A stretch of DNA of 64,000 bases from a virus, in IMG/VR virus record IMGVR_UViG_3300017951_000010, positions 1 through 64,000 of that record; one strand, written 5' to 3'. A program made the translations under genes and the position numbers. Numbering within the stretch: position 1 is the first letter of the stretch; the number at the start of each line of letters is the position of its first letter. Under the pieces are notes generated by a model. It made no database searches. It saw only the letters and a program-made list of their open reading frames with translations, and was not told the origin of the DNA. Shown piece after piece: positions 43,751 through 52,011 of this stretch.

Positions 43751-44723
43751 AATTTTTAGAAGAACGGTAAAAGATAGGAGAAAAGGCAACAGTTGGGACT
43801 TGTTGTATCACCTAAAGGAAGGCATAGAAGCCGCGGGAGATGAAGCAGTTATAGTCAATGAACACAGGACTGGACCAACAGTTCCAGGAGAAATGACACC
43901 GACTGCACCCATGGCGGCCATGTTTGGTTATGGCGGTGACCGACAAATGCACCACACCAAAGGCAGACGTAGAGAACTTGCAGACAACTGTAGGGCAAAG
44001 AAGATTCCTCTCATAACTTTTGACGGTGGTGTTTTATCGAGTTTTGGTAACGTGTCAACGTCACCAGATCATCATTTCAGGGTATCCTTGTACACCCCGA
44101 TGAATGACGGGAACTTCCTGTCTGACAACAGTCCAGGTGATCGTTGGGAAATGATGCGTAAGAAATTCAAAGTAAAATATGAACCATGGCGTAAATCCAA
44201 TCAAGAAGACCCTATAATATTCGTATTACAGCCAAAAGACAACTGGAGCATGAACGAGCTAGACCCTATCGAATGGTTCAACGGCGTATATGAAAAACTT
44301 AGACCGATAACAGACAGAAAATTTATAGTCAGGCCACATCCAAATAATGTGGCATCAATTGACGACAGGCGAAAAGAATTTCCTGACGATATAGAACTAC
44401 AATTCACACAAAAACATTTTGCCGGAGATGAAAAAAAGCACTATAGATTCAATTTCCAAGATACTATAACTAATTGTCATGCTGTTGTTACTCACAATTC
44501 TACTGCCAGCGTCGACTCTTGCGTTCGTGGGATACCTACCTTTTGTACCTCAGATCTTGCGCTTTGTTGGCCTGTAGCAAACAAAGATCTAAACAGGATC
44601 GAAACGCCCGAATATCCGGACCGGACACAATGGTTGCATGACCTTGGCTATAAGATGTGGAGCATCAAAGAAATCAGAGACGGCACAGTATACAAAAGGT
44701 TCAAAGAAAAACTAGGACTATGA
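43740..44723 (+). CDS. GT-B-like protein, paralogue C
   Basis: This 327-residue member has THNSTASVDSCVRGIPTF, IETPEYPDRTQWLHDLGYKMW and EIRDGTVY. Before these are IIFVLQPKDNWSMNELD and DRKFIVRPHPNN, the R-P-H-P motif of capsule-type GT-B proteins. An N-terminal domain of about 140 residues begins MKVEIFRRTVKDRRKGNSW. It overlaps both neighbours by a few bases, so genes 42195 to 45580 form one translationally coupled run. Confidence 0.65.
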   Translation: MKVEIFRRTVKDRRKGNSWDLLYHLKEGIEAAGDEAVIVNEHRTGPTVPGEMTPTAPMAAMFGYGGDRQMHHTKGRRRELADNCRAKKIPLITFDGGVLSSFGNVSTSPDHHFRVSLYTPMNDGNFLSDNSPGDRWEMMRKKFKVKYEPWRKSNQEDPIIFVLQPKDNWSMNELDPIEWFNGVYEKLRPITDRKFIVRPHPNNVASIDDRRKEFPDDIELQFTQKHFAGDEKKHYRFNFQDTITNCHAVVTHNSTASVDSCVRGIPTFCTSDLALCWPVANKDLNRIETPEYPDRTQWLHDLGYKMWSIKEIRDGTVYKRFKEKLGL

Positions 44724-45580
44724 CGAGTCTTGCAGTAATTACAACTTTTCCACCAAAAAACAACTACGCTGATAGGATGATTCAAAGTCATATCGACAAT
44801 TGGCCCGATGACGTGACACTTTATGCCTACTACGAAAAAAACAAGCCAACACTCGAACACCCAAAAGTCAAATACGTAGACACAGAAGCGGTGAACCCTG
44901 AACTTGTAAGATTCAAAAATCGCCATAAAAATGATCCTGTGGCGAATGGTGAGACCACACCCATACCTGGGGGAGTAAGAAGATTGCCAAATGCAGGAGA
45001 CCTAGACAGAGGCAAAGGTTCCTTTCTTTGGGACGCGGTAAGGTTTTCTCACAAAGTCTTTTGTGTTGCACACGCCATTGAAAACATCGACAACGACTAC
45101 TTGCTTTGGCTTGATGCTGACACCTACACGTTCCGTCCGATAACAAAAAAGTTTGTGACGGATCTATTGCCGAACGACAAACTTGTAAACTACCTAGGGA
45201 GGCCAACATATCCCGAGTGTGGTTGGGTATGCTACAATAGGAGACATCCAAAAATAAAAGAGTTTATCCACCAATGGACAAAACTATATACTAATGACAC
45301 AATATTCAACGAGCTGGAATGGCACGACAGTTATCTGTTTTGGCAGGTATTACAGCGAGTGGCTCCTGACCAAGGCGTGGACATAGGACACGGTGCGGGA
45401 GTACAAGGACTGCATGTTTTCGTGAACAGTGTTCTAGGAGAATATGTCGATCACATGAAAGGAAAAAGGAAATTGAAGGGCAAAAGTTCAAAATCAGACC
45501 TTAGAGTAAAAAGAGATCAACAATATTGGCAGACGGTTGAAGACTACAACCCGTTTGCAAAACAAGGAGACAAAAAATAA
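44720..45580 (+). CDS. GT-A-like glycosyltransferase, paralogue 1
   Basis: The 286-residue protein starts MTSLAVITTFPPKNNYADRM at an ATG overlapping the previous stop. It has a D-x-D motif in LLWLDADTYTF, ahead of LVNYLGRPTYPECGWVCYN, and ends SVLGEYVDHMKGKRK then QYWQTVEDY. The gene at 46735 shares all these landmarks. It is probably a nucleotide-sugar transferase. Confidence 0.75.
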   Translation: MTSLAVITTFPPKNNYADRMIQSHIDNWPDDVTLYAYYEKNKPTLEHPKVKYVDTEAVNPELVRFKNRHKNDPVANGETTPIPGGVRRLPNAGDLDRGKGSFLWDAVRFSHKVFCVAHAIENIDNDYLLWLDADTYTFRPITKKFVTDLLPNDKLVNYLGRPTYPECGWVCYNRRHPKIKEFIHQWTKLYTNDTIFNELEWHDSYLFWQVLQRVAPDQGVDIGHGAGVQGLHVFVNSVLGEYVDHMKGKRKLKGKSSKSDLRVKRDQQYWQTVEDYNPFAKQGDKK

Positions 45581-46738
45581 ATGAAATACCCACTAGCATA
45601 CTCCACTTGGGGCAAAGAAGAATTAGATGCAATACAAAAAGTGATTGACACGGACATGTACACCATGGGCAAACATGTAAAACAATTTGAGAATGAATTT
45701 GCAGAACTTTTCCACTCTCCCAATGCCATCATGGTAAATTCTGGTTCGAGCGCAAACCTTTTGATGCTCAGCCTTTTAAAATGGAAATACAAACTGACAG
45801 GTGACATAATTGTTCCTGTTGTAGGTTGGGCAACTACCTATTTCCCAATAGCACAAAATGGCTTTAAGATAAACTTTGTTGATGTAGATCCAAACACATG
45901 GAACATAGATGTTAACAAAATAGAACAGGCGATTACACCAAACACCTGTGCAATTATGCCAGTAAATTTGTTGGGCAATAGTTGTGACTACCAAGCAATC
46001 AAAAGCATTTGCGATAAACATAACCTTGTTCTTATAGAAGACAACTGCGAGTCGATGGGTGCTAAATTCAACGAGCAACACACGGGCACCTTTGGCCTGG
46101 CCGGCTCATTCAGTTTCTTCTTTAGTCATCACATACAAACAATGGAAGGCGGTATGATATTGTGCCGAGACAAGGAAGACGCGGACTACCTAAGGAGTAT
46201 GAGGGCACACGGTTGGGTAAGAGAATTGCCTGACAATTCTTCATTGTATCAAAAAACAGGAAATGCATTTGATGATAATTTTATATTTGCCACTCCGGGA
46301 TACAATCTACGTCCTCTAGAAATGAGTGGAGCGATTGGCTCTGTCCAACTTACAAAATGGGATTCAATCATGTCCACTAGATTGGCCAACGCCAAACATT
46401 TTTTAAATTTGTTCTCAAACAAATCGTGGTGCAGGATACAACAGGAGACCGGTAAAAGCAGTTGGTTCACATTTGGGATAGTGCTTGATGGAAAACTAAA
46501 AGGAAGGCGGCCAGAAGTGATAGACGCATTGTCTAAGGCAGGCATACAGAACAGACCGTTGGCATCGAGGAATTTTCTTAAACAACCAGTTATGCCAAAC
46601 TTAGACTACATGGTGTCTGGTACAACGGAGTCGGCTGATGACATACACGAAAACGGATTTTTTGTTGGCAACGGAAGTGTTGGTATACAAGAAGAGATCA
46701 GCCAGATGTATGAAATAATCAGTGGTATTGCAAAATGA
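45581..46738 (+). CDS. DegT-fold PLP enzyme, sugar 3-dehydratase type (His replaces Lys)
   Basis: The 385-residue protein has the DegT/DnrJ/EryC1 fold: NSGSSANLLMLSLL, DIIVPVVGWATTYFPI, FVDVDPNTWNID, and LIEDNCESMGAKF with the PLP-contacting Asp. At the position of the catalytic Lys the sequence reads SFSFFFSHHIQTMEGGM, with His at residue 183. In the family, His here marks 3-dehydratases such as ColD and RfbH/AscC, which make 3-deoxy sugars, while aminotransferases keep Lys. It may act on a 4-keto sugar from a host or phage pathway. Confidence 0.75.
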   Translation: MKYPLAYSTWGKEELDAIQKVIDTDMYTMGKHVKQFENEFAELFHSPNAIMVNSGSSANLLMLSLLKWKYKLTGDIIVPVVGWATTYFPIAQNGFKINFVDVDPNTWNIDVNKIEQAITPNTCAIMPVNLLGNSCDYQAIKSICDKHNLVLIEDNCESMGAKFNEQHTGTFGLAGSFSFFFSHHIQTMEGGMILCRDKEDADYLRSMRAHGWVRELPDNSSLYQKTGNAFDDNFIFATPGYNLRPLEMSGAIGSVQLTKWDSIMSTRLANAKHFLNLFSNKSWCRIQQETGKSSWFTFGIVLDGKLKGRRPEVIDALSKAGIQNRPLASRNFLKQPVMPNLDYMVSGTTESADDIHENGFFVGNGSVGIQEEISQMYEIISGIAK

Positions 46739-47607
46739 AAAGTTTAACAATCGCAACAACCTGGGGCACGAAATACCATCCTAACCCTGTGGTTCCGTGT
46801 GTAGAAAGCACTATCAAAAACTGGCCCGAACATGCCAAGATACTTTTATATCCAGACGACATGAACCAATCTATAAAATCACCTCGTGTGCAAAACATAG
46901 ATCTGTTACAGGCACAACCAAAACTGCAAGAATTCATTAACAGGCATAAAGACGACCCGATGTTGAATCCTCGAATACGACAAAATACACAGGAGCAAAA
47001 AGGATTCGACAAAGACACCTCGATATATGTGTACGATGCAGTGCGTTTTAGTTATAAAGTTTTTGCGTGTATAGACGCTTGGCAAAGGACCAAACCTGAT
47101 ATGCTATGGTTCTTGGATGCTGATCTACTGACATTTGAAAAGATCCCAATGTCTTGGCTAGAACACATAATGCCAGATACAGCGTTCACGTCTTATCTGG
47201 GCCGACCAAAAAAAGGTTTTTCTGAGACTGGATACTACGCATTTAACACCGCACACAAATACACAGGCGAATTTTTTGAGAGATGGGAACAGTACTACAC
47301 AGAAGATTTATTTTTCAACATACAAAAGGGTTTTCTAAACCATTTTCCAATATCAGGGTACACAGACTCGTTCACGTTTGATGCTGTCAGGATCGAAATG
47401 GAACAGGCTGGTAAAATAAAAAATGAAGACCTAAATGACGGCAGGTGGGCGGGCGAAAGAAAGGCCAGGCATCCATTTATCAATTCAGAATTGGGACAGT
47501 ACATGGACCACATGAAAGGTTACACAAGAAAGTCTGCAATGAGCTCTAAAAAAAGAGACCTTACCACTAAACAGACACATCCATATTGGCAAACACTAAA
47601 AGATTAG
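46735..47607 (+). CDS. GT-A-like glycosyltransferase, paralogue 2
   Basis: This 290-residue paralogue of the gene at 44720 has MLWFLDADLLTF (D-x-D), TSYLGRPKKGFSETGYYAFN, NSELGQYMDHMKGYTRK and HPYWQTLKD. The two flank the PLP enzyme, and both have the R-H-K-x-D-P segment near residue 70. The start overlaps the preceding stop (ATGA). Confidence 0.75.
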   Translation: MKSLTIATTWGTKYHPNPVVPCVESTIKNWPEHAKILLYPDDMNQSIKSPRVQNIDLLQAQPKLQEFINRHKDDPMLNPRIRQNTQEQKGFDKDTSIYVYDAVRFSYKVFACIDAWQRTKPDMLWFLDADLLTFEKIPMSWLEHIMPDTAFTSYLGRPKKGFSETGYYAFNTAHKYTGEFFERWEQYYTEDLFFNIQKGFLNHFPISGYTDSFTFDAVRIEMEQAGKIKNEDLNDGRWAGERKARHPFINSELGQYMDHMKGYTRKSAMSSKKRDLTTKQTHPYWQTLKD

Positions 47608-47610
47608 GTT

Positions 47611-47618
47611 AGTAAATA
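47611..47618 (+). promoter_or_regulatory. late promoter AGTAAATA inside the glycan block
   Basis: The predicted start is 47624, exactly the second in-frame ATG. The first ATG (47618) overlaps the box. Confidence 0.55.
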
Positions 47619-47623
47619 TGGCT

Positions 47624-48559
47624 ATGAGATCACTTATAACAGGTTGCCAAGGTTTCATAGGCAAAAATCTAGCACAGCATCTAAAAAAACAAGGACATCA
47701 TGTCACTGGAATCGATAAAAAACTAAAAGTGGGTGATCCTGTTTTTGTTGATGATTTTGTAGGACACGACATGGAGTCAAGAATTACAATAGACAACGAC
47801 TTTGACAGGATATATCACCTGAGTGCTGACGTGCCAAATTCAAAAAATGTTGGATCAGCTCAACTTGGCACTGGCAGAAGTAACCCTATTCAGACAATAC
47901 AAGCAATGGATTTTGCGGCTAAAAATAAATCACATTTTATATATGCTGTGTCTGCCATGATATACAACACTAGTTTTCAAGGTCATAACGGACCTGACCT
48001 TAATGAAGATGAACACATATGGCCTGCACAGCCGGCTGGCAATATATACGGAATGGAAAAATTATACAACATGCAATTGGCACAAGAATACGCAAAAAGT
48101 TATGGCATGAAAATTTCGTTACCTATATTCCACGCCATGTACGGTCCACACTGTGATGTGCTTGAAAATTCTAAAGTTGTAGCGGCAACTTGCCTAAAAA
48201 TAATCAAAGCCAATGATCCTGGAGAAATTGAAATTTGGGGTGACGGAACGCAAATTAGATCCTTCTGCTACATTGATGACTTGATGATAGGGCTTGACAA
48301 ATTAATTGAAAATGACGTGCAAATACCAATCAACATGGGATCAGATGAAGCGATCACCATGAACCAATTAGCAGACATGCTGATCGACATATCAGGGAAA
48401 AAAATAAAAAAGACATACCTTCCATCCGGACCGGCTGGTTGTATGCGAAGAAATTCTGACAATACGAAAATTAAAAAATTGACAGGCTGGAAGCCAAACT
48501 ATCCACTCCTAGAAGGACTGAAAAAAACATACGAATACGTACAGACAGTAGTAAAATGA
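47624..48559 (+). CDS. NAD-dependent sugar epimerase/dehydratase (SDR)
   Basis: The 311-residue enzyme starts MRSLITGCQGFIGKNL, an extended-SDR nucleotide-binding turn (T-G-x2-G-F-I-G). Y-x3-K is in NIYGMEKLYNMQ, preceded by FIYAVSAMIYN for the Ser. IRSFCYIDDLMIGLDKL and NTKIKKLTGWKPNYPLLEGL are typical of the GDP-mannose epimerase and related groups. It could supply the activated sugar for the neighbouring transferases. An in-frame ATG at 47618 exists, but the late promoter favours 47624. Confidence 0.8.
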   Translation: MRSLITGCQGFIGKNLAQHLKKQGHHVTGIDKKLKVGDPVFVDDFVGHDMESRITIDNDFDRIYHLSADVPNSKNVGSAQLGTGRSNPIQTIQAMDFAAKNKSHFIYAVSAMIYNTSFQGHNGPDLNEDEHIWPAQPAGNIYGMEKLYNMQLAQEYAKSYGMKISLPIFHAMYGPHCDVLENSKVVAATCLKIIKANDPGEIEIWGDGTQIRSFCYIDDLMIGLDKLIENDVQIPINMGSDEAITMNQLADMLIDISGKKIKKTYLPSGPAGCMRRNSDNTKIKKLTGWKPNYPLLEGLKKTYEYVQTVVK

Positions 48560-49428
48560 AACTAGAAATATGGACGGACTACGGTCCATTGAATTCAAAA
48601 CCAATTTTTCACGCATTCATCCAAAGCGTTCGTGACGCCGGAGACCAAGTTTACGAAAATAGGTCGACCAACGCCGACGTGGCTGTAATATGGAGCGTGT
48701 TATGGCGAGGCAGGATGCAATCTTACAGACCAATCTGGGAAAAGTACAGGACAGAAGGCAAACCGGTCGTTGTCATAGAAGTGGGCGGTCTAAGACGCAA
48801 TCAAAGTTTCAAGATAGGAATCAATGGCATAAACAGAGATGCAGATTTTGCCAATCAAGAGTTTGATGACAAACGTTGGCCATTGTTTAGACACGAATTG
48901 AAGCCGTGGAATCCAACAGGAGAGATGATAGTAATATGTGGACAACATGATCAATCGGAACAATGGAAGGGGTTACCTAGAATGGGCACCTGGATCAAAA
49001 ACCAAATTGCAGAAATCAGAAAATACACATCTCGTCCAATACTAGTGAGGCCACATCCACGAAATCAGATCCCATTTAAGGAAAGTGATTTCAAGAACGT
49101 CAAAGTACGTCTGCCGAGGCGAGACTACAAAACATACGACGACACAGACTTCAAGGCTGTGCTAGGCCGTGCGTGGGCAATCATCAACCATAGTTCTAAT
49201 CCTGCCATAGAGTCAGTGATAAACGGAGTTCCGGTGTTTGTATCGCAATCTAGTTTATGCCATGATGTGGGTAACTTATCAATTTCAGACATAAACACAC
49301 CTGCTATGCCAAATAGAATGCAGTGGGCCAACAGGCTTGCCTACACTGAATGGTTCGAAGACGAGATTAGACAGGGATTGCCATGGCAAAGAATCAAAAA
49401 ACGACTGCAGGAGAAATACCTCAAATGA
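48556..49428 (+). CDS. GT-B-like protein, paralogue D
   Basis: This 290-residue member has IINHSSNPAIESVINGVPVF, INTPAMPNRMQWANRLAYTEW and EIRQGLPW, with RPILVRPHPRNQIP before. The R-P-H-P motif is shared with paralogue C. Its N-terminal half (WSVLWRGRMQSYRPIWEKYR) is unlike the others. The start overlaps the SDR stop. Confidence 0.65.
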   Translation: MKLEIWTDYGPLNSKPIFHAFIQSVRDAGDQVYENRSTNADVAVIWSVLWRGRMQSYRPIWEKYRTEGKPVVVIEVGGLRRNQSFKIGINGINRDADFANQEFDDKRWPLFRHELKPWNPTGEMIVICGQHDQSEQWKGLPRMGTWIKNQIAEIRKYTSRPILVRPHPRNQIPFKESDFKNVKVRLPRRDYKTYDDTDFKAVLGRAWAIINHSSNPAIESVINGVPVFVSQSSLCHDVGNLSISDINTPAMPNRMQWANRLAYTEWFEDEIRQGLPWQRIKKRLQEKYLK

Positions 49429-50186
49429 CAATAATAAACTTAGGAAAAATGAATGAAATACTACCGATAGAATTTGAAACGTACAAAGGCGAGACCATTG
49501 TTGTTAAGACAATCATAAGGGGCGGTAAAAAAATACAGGAAACAGGATACTACGAAGACAAAGTCAAAAACAAGCCGAGAGGCAATGCCTACGTGATAGG
49601 TAACGGTCCATCGAGGAAAGGTTTCGACCTCAACACACTCAAAGCCACAGGACAAACTTACGGATGCAATGCCCTGTACAGAGACTTCTTGCCAGATTTT
49701 ATCTTTAGCGTGGATACAAAAATCACAATGAAAATGGTAGAGGACGAGGTGGGTCTCAAGACAAATCATTATGCACCTGCTCTCGAAGTCAACAGGAAAC
49801 AATCAAAAGGCATGCTACACCTCATACCACACAATCCTCACTGGATATCAGGCAACGCCGCGTTCTGGACTGCATGTGTGCATGGGCACAGAAACATTTA
49901 CCTAATAGGTTTTGATTTCAGAGAATACGGCAAGGGCGAACTGAACAATATCTACCAGGACACGGAAAACTACGGCGAGAGGCATAGTGATGCCATATTT
50001 GAACAGTGGTTGAAACAATTTAGGGATCACCTGAAGATGAGACCTTACTGCCATTTTACTATTGTTCACGACAACCCACCGGATTTCCTTAACTACTTGC
50101 AGACAGGAACAGATCTTGGAAATTCCAGTCTAATGACTTACAAGGAATTTAACGATAAAGTTTTAAAAAAGCAGACTGAAACTTAG
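49425..50186 (+). CDS. DUF115/MAF-like sugar-related protein
   Basis: The 253-residue protein has AYVIGNGPSRKGFDLNTLKA followed by YGCNALYRDFLPDFIFSVD, then NIYLIGFDFREYGKGELNNIY. The G-N-G-P-S motif and the I-G-x-D-F strand are found in proteins of the MptE/MAF-type group, some of which transfer nonulosonic acids and others of which are pterin enzymes. In this position a glycan role is the better guess. The ATG at 49425 overlaps the preceding stop (ATGA). Confidence 0.6.
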   Translation: MTIINLGKMNEILPIEFETYKGETIVVKTIIRGGKKIQETGYYEDKVKNKPRGNAYVIGNGPSRKGFDLNTLKATGQTYGCNALYRDFLPDFIFSVDTKITMKMVEDEVGLKTNHYAPALEVNRKQSKGMLHLIPHNPHWISGNAAFWTACVHGHRNIYLIGFDFREYGKGELNNIYQDTENYGERHSDAIFEQWLKQFRDHLKMRPYCHFTIVHDNPPDFLNYLQTGTDLGNSSLMTYKEFNDKVLKKQTET

Positions 50187-50205
50187 GTCTAAAAGCATAG
50201 AAGTT

Positions 50206-50616
50206 TTAATTGTGATTTGAATAAGGATCCTTCAATACAGTCATCTGATACAGATGCACCATCTCATGAGCAAGTTTTTCGATAAAGTCTTTCCATGTAG
50301 GAAATTTACAATGTAGTTGTATGTAATATCCTTCAACAATATGATGTGGCAATTTGCGTTGATTAAATCTTCCTGCTGGTGCATGTCTGCCATCCCAATG
50401 AGCCACACATCTGCCCCAGTCCTTGTGTAACTTTTTGATTTCAATATGAACACGCCCTAATCTATTACCAAAAAGCACTGTGTTTAATTTGGTAAACCAA
50501 TGTGCAACTGCCATCCCTGTAGGTTTATACTCTCGGACGTCGCCCCTGGTCTCAAGGTTCCGTTGCAGTTGTTTTCTAAAACTTTTTATTCTACTATGTG
50601 TTTTCTTTCTTTGCAT
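50206..50616 (-). CDS. SprT-like metalloprotease
   Basis: The 136-residue protein has the HExxH zinc motif HEMVH at residues 117-121 in FIEKLAHEMVHLYQ, with KLHKDWGRCVAHWDG before it, as in SprT-domain proteins. SprT/Spartan-type proteases act on DNA-bound proteins in cells. Small SprT-like proteins are common in marine T4-like phages, with unproven roles. The ATG at 50616 is used because the only upstream alternative is TTG. Confidence 0.75.
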   Translation of the reverse strand: MQRKKTHSRIKSFRKQLQRNLETRGDVREYKPTGMAVAHWFTKLNTVLFGNRLGRVHIEIKKLHKDWGRCVAHWDGRHAPAGRFNQRKLPHHIVEGYYIQLHCKFPTWKDFIEKLAHEMVHLYQMTVLKDPYSNHN

Positions 50617-50618
50617 GG

Positions 50619-50646
50619 TTGACAAAATTACCAATTATTGTATAAT
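50619..50646 (+). promoter_or_regulatory. consensus sigma70 early promoter
   Basis: TTGACA (50619-50624), 16 bases and TATAAT (50641-50646) are both perfect matches. The predicted start near 50653 gives a 30-nt leader to the ATG at 50683. Confidence 0.75.
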
Positions 50647-50682
50647 GTACTAATAATTATCTAAATTACCAGGTTTATAAAA

Positions 50683-52011
50683 ATGTCAGATATGCCAAAA
50701 ACAATTAACGAAGCCCTTAAAATATTAGCATATAATGATTATCTATGGGGTGACCCCACAAAAAAGGCAATAAATGCCCATCCTAAGGACAGAGCAACTG
50801 TGTCATCATTAGCAGAATCACAATATGCGTGGACTGAAAAACAGGCAAGGCTGGCACTCGTAATACTGAAAAGATATCTCACGAAGTTTCAAGCACATGG
50901 CATGGATATAAAATCTCTGCTTGATGATCCCAAGTATGACGAACAATTCCGTGAAATCAATTTTAAAAAAACAATACAATACATCTCAATAGAAGATGAA
51001 GAATTGATAGAAGTACGATTTCCTTATCACAAAAAAGTCATCCAACTGATACGATGCCTCAAGGATAAAAGAGACCTCCCTGCAGGCTATTCCTCGTATG
51101 ATGGTGAGTCAAAAAAATGGTTGTTCAAAAAAACAGATGTGACAACATACTACCTTACATTAATTGCGGCACGATATGATTTTGAATTTTTAGATAAAAA
51201 AATAATTAAAGACTACGACAACATCAATAAATCTATTAAAAATCATAAAATACCTACTGCCACCATTGTTGGCGAACAAGTTTGCTTGTCCCACGCTCCG
51301 GAATCCATGCTGTCTTACTGGCAAGATACTCAGCAAGACAAACCTTTGTTGCATCAAATAGATGCATTGAAAAATATCCGAGTTGATGCCACACAACTTG
51401 TTTGCAGTGCTGAGAATCAACTGGCCTTAAAAATTGCCAATAACAACCACCATAAGTTATGGATAGATTCGAAAACATACTCCAAACAAGAAGTGGTGAG
51501 GAGTTTGTTTGAATTGGATGCCTTTCCTTTGGTAATGCCTTGCCATAGTGATTTACAGGAAGAAAATGAAGTAGAAGAATTTTGGGAGTGGCTTAACGTA
51601 TTCAAAATAAACGGGATCGACATACTCAAAGATTGTTCTTGGGGATTTGACCTCCGCGAACCTATATACAGGAAAGATGTGGAAAGGAACAATGAAAGAA
51701 CTTATCTGATTGACAGCACAAAGTCGAGACAGTTTTTCGAAAACTTGTATGAACTGCACCAGATGAGCAAACAATTTAAATTTATCGATAAAAAAACCAA
51801 AATACTTTTTGTAAGGAACAGGATACCACGTGCATTAATCAAGAGCAAGATACAACCAAAAACATCTCTAATAGCGTTAGGTGGTGGTTATTATGCTGGT
51901 GGCACAGAGAATCTGAAAAGACTGCTTGAAAATCTTCCAAAAAAGTTGTATTATAGTGATCACCAACCGAGTAGTTGGGACTGGAATGATCGCATTATAC
52001 AAAAAATTTAA
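50683..52011 (+). CDS. HARP-like domain protein partnered with UvsW
   Basis: This 442-residue protein, about 37% GC and helix-rich, is directly followed by uvsW. At about residues 109-160 it has LIEVRFPYHKKVIQLIRCLKD, then GYSSYDGESKKWLFKKTDVTTYYLTLI, which resembles the HARP/SMARCAL1 accessory domain pattern (strand, helix, Y-D-x-x-x-K-x-W-x-F). In eukaryotic SMARCAL1 that domain enables fork regression by the attached helicase. The C-terminal part has ILFVRNRIPRALIKSKIQPK and LIALGGGYYAGG. No polymerase or nuclease motif is seen. The HARP link is inference from a short motif. Confidence 0.5.
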   Translation: MSDMPKTINEALKILAYNDYLWGDPTKKAINAHPKDRATVSSLAESQYAWTEKQARLALVILKRYLTKFQAHGMDIKSLLDDPKYDEQFREINFKKTIQYISIEDEELIEVRFPYHKKVIQLIRCLKDKRDLPAGYSSYDGESKKWLFKKTDVTTYYLTLIAARYDFEFLDKKIIKDYDNINKSIKNHKIPTATIVGEQVCLSHAPESMLSYWQDTQQDKPLLHQIDALKNIRVDATQLVCSAENQLALKIANNNHHKLWIDSKTYSKQEVVRSLFELDAFPLVMPCHSDLQEENEVEEFWEWLNVFKINGIDILKDCSWGFDLREPIYRKDVERNNERTYLIDSTKSRQFFENLYELHQMSKQFKFIDKKTKILFVRNRIPRALIKSKIQPKTSLIALGGGYYAGGTENLKRLLENLPKKLYYSDHQPSSWDWNDRIIQKI

